A stretch of 54,014 bases of DNA from Planctomycetota bacterium (GTDB lineage Bacteria > Planctomycetota > Planctomycetia > Gemmatales > Gemmataceae), in contig JAJXWW010000066.1 in assembly GCA_021781415.1 (NCBI GenBank), positions 1-54,014 on the forward strand. Reading direction: 5' to 3'. The notes beneath the pieces are model-generated. The model did no database searches. It was not told where the DNA came from and worked only from the letters and a program-made list of their open reading frames with translations. Below, piece after piece: positions 28,144 through 36,100 of the stretch (positions within the stretch are counted from its first letter, which is position 1; each line of letters starts with the position of its first letter). A program made the translations under genes and the position numbers.

Positions 28144-28931
28144 ACCCACGATAACTCGTTTGTTTCGCTCACGGGAGGCCAATGTCATGGCCATTTCTTT
28201 ACACCCGATGCCCGCGAACTCTCCGACGATGTCCTGGAGGCCCTCCGCTTGCGGGCCGTCCGTGGCTGCCAGTTGGGGTTCACCGAGACCGAACTCGCCG
28301 ACATTTAGAAGTACGGCAATGGCTGGAGGAGACCTATCCGGCCATCGAAGAACGAGCCGCACAGTTGGAGGCAACGATTTACTGGGGCGATGAAGTGGGC
28401 GTGGCGGCGGACCAGCAACCGGCGCGTGGTTATGCGCCGCGGGGAGAAGCGGCGACGATGGTTGTGCCAGACCCGCACATCCGGGCCAGCCAGTTCTCGG
28501 CGATTAGCAACACGGGCAAGGTTCACTTTATGACCTACTTGGGTACGCTGGATGCGGCGTTGTTTCTGACGCTTTTGGAGCGTCTGTTGCGGAATACTAC
28601 GGGCAAGGTGTTTTTGATTGTGGATCAATTGCGGGCGCACAAGACGGCCGAGGTGGCGTCGTGGGTGGCGTCGCACGGCGACCGTCTGGAATTGTTTTAT
28701 CTGCCCCGTTACGCGCCGGAGTTGAACGCGGACGAGTATTTGAACAACGACTTGAAGGGCCAGGTGAGCGCAAGCGGTTTGCCTCACAGTAAGGCTGAGG
28801 TGCGTTCGCGGATACAGGATTTCATGCGAAAGTTGCTGCATCTTCCAGAGCATGTAATGAGTTACTTTGAACACCCATCCGTCCAATATGCTGCCAATAT
28901 GAATTAGTGAGAATCTTACATGCCGAGGTAA
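28116..28931 (+). mobile_element. Internally deleted IS630-family element
   Basis: Imperfect terminal inverted repeats match at about 22 of 30 positions (left TATTACCGCAGCATGGATG..., right, reversed, TATTACCTCGGCATGTAAG...). They are bounded by TA dinucleotides at 28114-28115 and 28932-28933, as expected for IS630/Tc1 target duplication. At about 816 bases it is shorter than a complete element. The sequence right of it does not continue the REase gene, so DNA beside the insertion has been lost or exchanged. Confidence 0.8.
28183..28907 (+). pseudogene. IS630-family transposase, deleted and frameshifted
   Basis: The N-terminal helix-turn-helix part (ARELSDDVLEALRLRAVRGC ... FTETELADI) is in one frame and stops at 28308. 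The rest continues in another frame from EVRQWLEETYPAIEER. The junction near 28303-28308 removes the linker between the DNA-binding and catalytic domains. The DDE-type residues remain: YWGDEVGV, FLIVDQLRAHK and PELNADEYLNNDLK. It is probably inactive, but could be mobilised in trans through its ends. Confidence 0.85.
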
Positions 28932-28962
28932 TAATATTTTCGGATACTTGAACTCGAAGCGG

Positions 28963-29550
28963 TCAATCTTCTTGAATCTCCAGCGTGATCGAAACCGTTC
29001 GTTCCTCGCTTCGTTGACCATCGTCATCGGTATAGGTGAAATGTACCAGCAAAGACAAGATGTTTTGAGCGGCCCGATGACTATAAGCCTTGTATGTCCA
29101 ACGGCCCGGGAGACCGCCGTAGGAGACGTAGGGTTCCATTTTCCCTTGCTCAAGATCGAGGCGTCGACCATCCCATGTGAGGGGAAACGAAAAGCTCCAC
29201 CTACCTCGTATCTTAACAGACCATCTCGGTCCTTCAGGAATATCCCAGTCAAATGACGGTAGTATACCTACACGAGTTTCTTTGGGAATGTGCAAAACGA
29301 AGCGACAGTCGTACTCTTTGTGTTCTTCCTCAAGTTTCCACCTGGCGTTTTTCGAATCTTGAAAGTCCCAAGTCAGCTTGAAAACAGGAGATTCAAAGCG
29401 CACGGAACCCTTAGGTGAGATCAGTATTTGAAGAAACATCCCAATCCAGGCTACCAGGAGTACCGCGAGGACCGTACACCACAATCGCCGGCGATTCCGC
29501 AGCCCGGAAGGCCGTGACAATTGGTGGGTGTCTTTCGAGGCGATGAACAT
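28963..29550 (-). CDS. Membrane-anchored protein of unknown function, last gene of the Rhs locus
   Basis: 195 residues, ATG preceded by AAAGGAAAG. A basic N-terminus (RPSGLRNRRRLW) is followed by one membrane helix (CTVLAVLLVAWIGMFLQILI) and an outside domain rich in Trp and charged residues with beta character. No family recognised. It follows the orphan Rhs tip by about 100 bases, the usual place for the cognate immunity gene. A membrane-anchored immunity protein is therefore a hypothesis. Its end lies 30 bases from the IS630 element. Codon use is AT-richer than the host background. Confidence 0.7.
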   Translation of the reverse strand: MFIASKDTHQLSRPSGLRNRRRLWCTVLAVLLVAWIGMFLQILISPKGSVRFESPVFKLTWDFQDSKNARWKLEEEHKEYDCRFVLHIPKETRVGILPSFDWDIPEGPRWSVKIRGRWSFSFPLTWDGRRLDLEQGKMEPYVSYGGLPGRWTYKAYSHRAAQNILSLLVHFTYTDDDGQRSEERTVSITLEIQED

Positions 29551-29652
29551 GATTCTTTCCTTTTATTATTCAGATGCTACTGCAACCCTAGTGATTCTGA
29601 TTGGCATTTATTGGAAGATTGTCATACTCCAGTAATGCCTTTGCACTTTTCC

Positions 29653-31371
29653 CTACGTCTTCTCGTAAGACCACTTGTTCTTAAAGAATCGATTGTCGTC
29701 GTCCCACGTCGTAAATTCATATTCCTCGTCTGGATTTTCAGCGAGCCGATCTGTGTCTTTCACTTCCAAAGTGTAGTCGCCTCTGCCATCTGGACAAATC
29801 TTCAACTTCACGCCGCTGCTCGTCTTCCAGGGAGCCTCTTCAGTGGAAGTTGACGACTCGCCGCCAAATTCCAGTTCAACGCCTTTTGCCGCTTTGGCTT
29901 TAATGTCTTTTTTCCTTCCGTCGGTAATCTTCCCTGCTTGAGCATAAAAGCTAACTCTCAACTCAAACCCACAACGCCTGCCACAATCCGCGTCATTATC
30001 TACAAGACCGGCGGCACCAGTTAAATCAATCGTATCGTAGGTATAGAAATTGTTTGTCCTCAGTATGAGTCCTTCAACCCAATGACGAATGACCACTTTT
30101 TGGGTGGCGTTTTGCGGGTAGGCAGTAGCCATCAAGAAACTTACCTTGTCATTCGTGACCTTAAGGTCGATCGATACAACTACAGAGCCTGCATTCACCC
30201 AAGATAAGGAATGCCAGAAAGGATATTCGCGCACTTTCCGTCCCCAAAGCTCATACTTCACCTTCAAACCAGCAAGTCCAAAGGGATCCACAAAAATTAC
30301 CGGAGCGTTCTTCACATACCGATATAGATTTATATCATCTGCCAAAAACCGAATAGGATCCGGGTTAAACCATTTCCCTGTCAACGGGTCGTAATACCGT
30401 CCGGTACTCGGATCCGAACGATACAATCCTGTCTCACTATCATACCGATACCCGTCATACTTATATTGCCCGCCATTCGCCGCATTCGTTTCGCTCGTGA
30501 TGTTTCCATATCCATCGTATGCAATCGTGTCAATCACTGCGCCCGTATCATCCGTCACATTGCGTACCGAACCCATGCGATCTGCCAACACCCAAGCCGC
30601 GGTCCCGCTCGCAATTCTCGCTAGCAACTCCAGCACCCGTTCGCCGCGCACATAGCGCGTCTGCAACCCATTGGTCGCATCCAAGTCGGCCCAGATTTCG
30701 CCGCGATCGTAGGCGAAGCGGGTGACGACCGTGCTGCCGTTCTGTGTTACGTCCTTCTCGATGCGTTGGCCGAGCGCATTATACACATAGGTCGCCTGCA
30801 TTTGCAAGCCGGCGGAGGTCGTTTGCGTCGCCGAGGTCAGGCGATTGCGGTTGTCGTAGGCGTAGGTCCAGGTTTCGCCAGTGTTAATATTGGACTTGCC
30901 GACGAGGTTACCATTTTTGTCGTGATAGTAATTCCAGATGCCGTCGCTTGTCAGGTCGTTGGCGGGGCCGGTGGTGTAGCCGGGCATGGTGCGGTTACCG
31001 TTGAGATCGTAGCTGTAGGAGACGGTACTGTCGTCGGTTAATTGATTGGTGACATCATAGTTATAATTCGTGGATGTGCCGGCGTTGAGTGTCTCCGATG
31101 TGATGCGGCTGGATAGGTCGAAAGCGTTGACGTAGTTGGCGATGTTGTTGCCGCCGCCGTCGAGGTGTTGCGAGTTCGTCAAGCGACCCACACAGTCATA
31201 GGCGAAGGTTGAAGATCCGATCATATTCTGACCGGCCAGATCGCTGTAGCGCGTCTGAGTGGCCACCTGATCGGGCAAGGTATAGGTGAAATCTTCGCGC
31301 AACGGTGTCTGGCTCGTGCCACCCAGTTGCAGCGAGCTCATGCGGTTAAGGGCGTCCAAGATATGATTCAC
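29653..31371 (-). CDS. Orphan Rhs core with alternative C-terminal domain
   Basis: 572 residues from a GTG without a ribosome-binding site, nine bases after the LRR gene stop. Residues 1 to about 300 copy the last YD repeats of the large Rhs protein (DALNRMSSLQLGG ... NGGQYKYDGYRYD). The hyperconserved core closes with VDPFGL at about 361-366. The 206-residue C-terminal domain (AGLKVKYELWGRK ... KNKWSYEKT) is unrelated to that of the large protein and is not recognised. This is the classic silent tip cassette of Rhs systems, able to replace the active tip by recombination through the shared 900-base core. Confidence 0.85.
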   Translation of the reverse strand: MNHILDALNRMSSLQLGGTSQTPLREDFTYTLPDQVATQTRYSDLAGQNMIGSSTFAYDCVGRLTNSQHLDGGGNNIANYVNAFDLSSRITSETLNAGTSTNYNYDVTNQLTDDSTVSYSYDLNGNRTMPGYTTGPANDLTSDGIWNYYHDKNGNLVGKSNINTGETWTYAYDNRNRLTSATQTTSAGLQMQATYVYNALGQRIEKDVTQNGSTVVTRFAYDRGEIWADLDATNGLQTRYVRGERVLELLARIASGTAAWVLADRMGSVRNVTDDTGAVIDTIAYDGYGNITSETNAANGGQYKYDGYRYDSETGLYRSDPSTGRYYDPLTGKWFNPDPIRFLADDINLYRYVKNAPVIFVDPFGLAGLKVKYELWGRKVREYPFWHSLSWVNAGSVVVSIDLKVTNDKVSFLMATAYPQNATQKVVIRHWVEGLILRTNNFYTYDTIDLTGAAGLVDNDADCGRRCGFELRVSFYAQAGKITDGRKKDIKAKAAKGVELEFGGESSTSTEEAPWKTSSGVKLKICPDGRGDYTLEVKDTDRLAENPDEEYEFTTWDDDNRFFKNKWSYEKT

Positions 31372-31379
31372 TGTTCCGG

Positions 31380-33032
31380 TTACCGCGACAGCACCCGAAG
31401 ATTTCTAATACGCGATTGTAGATCGGCGCACCCTTTCTCTGTTACATTCGTGCCGGAAACATCCAACACTTCGAGGCTTCTCAGCCGTTTTAGGTGCTTC
31501 ACACATGTATCCGTCAAACGATTGCCTGATAGGTTTAGAGATTGGAGCTTAGCGAATGCTAACAGATGTGCAATTCCCGGATCCGTAATACGAGTACATG
31601 AAACATTCAACTCTTTGAGATCCTTCAACGATTTTAAATGAACAAGACCATTATTAGTCAATTGTGTAGATGACACATTGAGCCGTTTAAGAGTAGTCTG
31701 TCCGATAAGGCGCATTAAATCTGTATCCGTTAAACGAATCTTCGAAATATTCAGCTCCGCTAAAGACTTGCACCCGTTTAGGGCACATAGATTCTCACCC
31801 GTGAGTTTTGTATCAGAAATATCGAGTTCGGAGAGAGATTTAATCGCTTCCAGCTGATTTAGCGTCGTTCCAGTAATCGACGTGCCCGACATCTTCAGAG
31901 AAATCAAATCACCGAGGACTTTCAATTGTGCAATTACAGCATCGGTTATCTGAGTTCTCGAAATATCGAGTTCGTACAAGTCTTTATGATTCTTAATATT
32001 TACAAAACTTTCATCTGTTACACCAGTATCCGATAGATTTAGCCGCGAGAGACCAGTTAAGTTTTGAAGAAGGGATAACGCTCCACCTCTAACCTGAGTT
32101 TTTGAGATGTTCAACCATCGCAGTGTTTTAAGACTCCGAAGGTAAATAAGGGATGTATTCGTCAATTTTGTATTCGAGAGATTCAGGGTAATCAACGCTT
32201 TGAGATTCTTAAGGTGAGCGATACCCTCGTCTGAAATGGGTGTCCCCGCGATATTAAGGGCCGTCAATTTTCTGTGAACACTAAGATGGGAAAGGCCAAT
32301 ATCTGTTATCTGAGTCCTGGATAAATCCACATCTACTAGCTCTTCGAGGCCATTTATTTCGATTAAACTCGCGTCTGAAATCGGCAGGCCCGTCAGGTAA
32401 AGTGCTTTAAGATTCTCGAGAGTTTTTATATGTGACAAAACATCTTTCGAGGCTCTACTCTTTGAAATATCTAAAATCTGTAAAGATCTGAGTTCTTTAA
32501 GGCAAGCTACACCAATATCAGTGATGTGAGTTTCAGACAAATCGAGCTCTTTTAACTCTTTAAGTCCCTTAAAACGCAACAAGCACTTATCTGATATTTG
32601 TGTTTTGGACAAATCTAGCTTCCTGAGTTCCGAGATATACTGGAGATATGTCAAATCCGCATCGGTGAATTCACAGCTGCTTAGGTTTAAACCCGTAATC
32701 TTTGTCCCTTGTCTTTCAACGACTGCTCCTTTCCATTTGTCAATTATCGATAGAGCTCGCTTGCGTAAGATGGGTTTAAAACTTTCCAATAGTCGAGCAG
32801 CCCGCTGAGCCACTTCTTTATCTGAGTTATCTACCGCCTCCATCAATGCAGGCACGGCGGCTTCTCCGAGATTTTTTAGCTGAACACTCGCCTCTTCGCG
32901 CTCTTTGAAATCTGAACTCCCAAGTTGTAGAATGAGCATATTAATGTGGGTTTCTGTCAAATCTGTTGACGGAATACAACCGATGGATAAAATCAGGAAA
33001 AACCACATCCAGATCGTCAATAATTTGATCAT
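31380..33032 (-). CDS. Leucine-rich-repeat lipoprotein
   Basis: 550 residues. The lipoprotein signal MIKLLTIWMWFFLILSIGC has a lipobox at SIGC. A HEAT-like pair follows (about 45-90, EREEASVQLKNLGEAAVPAL). Then come about 17 leucine-rich repeats of about 24 residues of the type LKELDLSETHITDIGVACLK. This is the cysteine-poor repeat class common in planctomycete surface proteins. It lies directly between the large Rhs gene and the orphan tip, where an immunity gene is expected, so it may neutralise the active tip or bind a surface partner. Clearly AT-richer than the Rhs core. Confidence 0.85.
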   Translation of the reverse strand: MIKLLTIWMWFFLILSIGCIPSTDLTETHINMLILQLGSSDFKEREEASVQLKNLGEAAVPALMEAVDNSDKEVAQRAARLLESFKPILRKRALSIIDKWKGAVVERQGTKITGLNLSSCEFTDADLTYLQYISELRKLDLSKTQISDKCLLRFKGLKELKELDLSETHITDIGVACLKELRSLQILDISKSRASKDVLSHIKTLENLKALYLTGLPISDASLIEINGLEELVDVDLSRTQITDIGLSHLSVHRKLTALNIAGTPISDEGIAHLKNLKALITLNLSNTKLTNTSLIYLRSLKTLRWLNISKTQVRGGALSLLQNLTGLSRLNLSDTGVTDESFVNIKNHKDLYELDISRTQITDAVIAQLKVLGDLISLKMSGTSITGTTLNQLEAIKSLSELDISDTKLTGENLCALNGCKSLAELNISKIRLTDTDLMRLIGQTTLKRLNVSSTQLTNNGLVHLKSLKDLKELNVSCTRITDPGIAHLLAFAKLQSLNLSGNRLTDTCVKHLKRLRSLEVLDVSGTNVTEKGCADLQSRIRNLRVLSR

Positions 33033-33106
33033 TGGGAAACTCAGTGAAAGCTTGTCGGTTCACCCTTGTTGAATTGAAGAAAAGCGTTCAGTTGAAGGAA
33101 TATTAA

Positions 33107-36100
33107 TCATTCTGTAACTTCAACGAACGGAACATCGGAGATCTTTTCTTCCGGTTTTCCAAGAAAAGTAGCGATCTTAATAGTTTCTGCTGTTACTTTT
33201 GCTGCGCGCCACCAGCGGGCTGCCATAACGGGTTGCATTTTGAGGATTCCTCCCGGCATAAAAATCATGATGGCATCCCTACTTATATCCGGCGGCTGCC
33301 TGAGCGTCCGGGATTCTGTACTACAGCCGATTTTGCAGGCAATTCCAAAAACGAATTTGGTGCCAACAAAAATTAAGCCGCGACTCTGTTTATAAAAAAC
33401 GGGAGTGACGCCACATTGCATAGCTGCTCTGCATTCCACAATTGATCCCGGAGAACATATGTACGGATCTAGTTTAATTTTTGGATTCCCACACATTCCC
33501 GTAGAGGCGTTCGCGCCGTCGCGCCACTTTTGCACCTGCTTTTTCATGGATTCTAAAGCAACATCCTTCATGTGTGATACACCTCTCCAATAAGTTGAAT
33601 CCTCAATAGTTCTCCTAAATATCTCATCCTTAACGTCGCTACACTTAACAACAAAAAGCCCTTTTGGGTCTACTCCATTCAATGGCGAATTGTTAACGTA
33701 TTTATAATAATTCTCTTCAAGTAGACTAAATCCAATAGGATCTCGAACTAACCATCTTCCGATTAATGAGTAATAATATCGTGCATAAGATTCATCTGGT
33801 CGAAACAATCCCGTCTCGCCATCATATCTATATCCATCATATTTATATTGCCCGCCATTCGTCGCATTCGTTTCGCTCGTGACATTGCCGTAGCCATCAT
33901 ATGCAATCGTATCGATCACCGCGCCAGAATCATTCAACACGTTGCGTACCGAACCCATGCGATCGGTCAATATCCATGCGACCGCACCGCTTGTAATTCG
34001 TGCCAGTAATTCCAACACCCGGTCGCCGCGCACATAGCGCGTCTGCAACCCATCGGTCGCATCCAGGTCGGCCCAGATCTCGCCGCGATCGTAGGCGAAG
34101 CGCGTGGTGGTCGTGCTGCCGTTCTGTGTTACGTCCTTCTCGATGCGTTGGCCCAGGGCGTTATATACATACGACGCCTGCATCTGCAAGCCGGCGGAGG
34201 TGGTTTGCGTGGCCGAGGTGAGGCGGTAGCAGTTGTCGTAGCTATAGGCCAAGGTCGCGCCGGTGCCGATATTAGACTTGCCGATGACGTTACCATTTTT
34301 GTCGTGGAAATAATTCCAGATACCGTCGCTGGTGATCTCGTTGGCGGGACCGGTGGTATAGCCGGGCATGGTGCGGTTGCCGTTGAGATCGTAGCTGTAG
34401 GAGACGGTACTGTCATCGGTTAATTGATTCGTGACATCGTAGCTATAATTCGTGGGCGTGCCGGCGTTGAGTGTCTCCGATGTGATGCGGCTGGCCAAGT
34501 CGAAGGCAATGACGTAATTGGCGATGTTGTTGCCGCTGCCGTCGACATGTTGCAAGTTGGTTAGTCGACCGACGCTATCATAAGTGAAGGTTGAAGAGCC
34601 GATTTTATTTAGACCGGCGAGATCCGAATAGCGGGTCTGAATATCTACTTGATCGCGCGCGGTGTAGGTGAAATCCTCGCGTAGCGGGGTTTGTCCAGTG
34701 CCGCCTAGTTGCAACGAGGTCATGCGGTTTAGCGCATCGTAGAAGCGCGTTGTTGTTGCACCGAAGGAATCCACCACCTGTGTGCGATTGTCCGCTGCAT
34801 CGTAGGTGTTGGTAAGCGTCGTGCTGAAGGCATCTTGTACCGTGGCGAGGCGGTCCAGCGCATCGTAGGTCAATGTGTTTGTGGACACATTATTTGCCGC
34901 AGTCAACAAATTATTATCGGCGTCGAAGGTGAAGGTCAACGCATTTACTTGTGTGCCACTGGAATTATACCACGTCTCGCCGGTCTTGCGATTCAGTTGG
35001 TCGTAACTCGACGTGATCTTCTGGCCGTTGCGATCCGTGGTCGAGGTCAAACGGTCCAGGGCGTCGTAGCTATAGATTTCGCTGTTGCCGAGGGGATCGA
35101 GTTCTTGGACCTTGCGATCCAGCGCGTCGTAAATCCACTGTGTGACGTTGTTGACGGGATCGATGAGGCTGAGCAAATTATTGTTGGCGTCTAATGCCCA
35201 TTTGACGATCCCACCTAGTGCGTCTGTACTTTGCGTTCTGCGATTCAAAGCATCGTAGACATAACTTGTCGCATGGTTCAGCGGATCGGTCAGGCTCAAT
35301 ACATTATCGTTGGCGTCATACGCCGTCGTCGTGGTGCCGCCATCGGGATTTTGCACCGTGGTTTGACGGTTGAGCGCGTCGTAGCCGAACGTCGTCTTAT
35401 AGTTTAGGGCATCAATGGTTGAAATCACGTTGTCATCGGCGTCGTAATTGGTAGTCACGGTGCGCGCCAAACTCGTGCCATAGGCGTCGGTCTCCGTCAC
35501 GCGGCGATTCAATGCATCGTAGGCAAAGCTCGTAACCACCCCCAAACCGTTCGTGAACGTCAACACATTGCCCACGGCGTCGTAGCTGGTTTTCACTGTG
35601 CGCTGCACGCTGGACCCCGATGCGTCAACTTCCTGAATGCGGCGATTGAGCGCATCATAACTGTAAGCGGTGATGATGCCGTTGGGATTCGTTACCGAAG
35701 AGACATTGCTCACGGCGTCATACGCCGTCGTCGTTGTGCGTTGAACGGAGGTGTTGTATGCCTCGATCACCTGCGTCTGTCGATTGAGCGCATCATATAC
35801 ATAGTTCGTCGCCACGCTCAGCGCATTGGTCGTCGAAGACACATTGCCCACGGCGTCGTAGGCCGTACTCGAACTGCGTTGCAAACTGGTACCGTAGGCG
35901 TCGGTAAGCTGTGTCAGTCGAAAATCGGCGTCGTAGGTGTATTGCGTCACGGTGCCGAGGGGGTTCATGACCGTGAGAACATTTCCAACCGCGTCATAGG
36001 TTGTGGCGGTCGTTCGCTGTAAACTGGTGCCGTATGCCTCGATGCGTTGAATGAGTCGATTGCGAACGTCGTAGACATTTTTCGTCGTCGTGCCCAAGGC

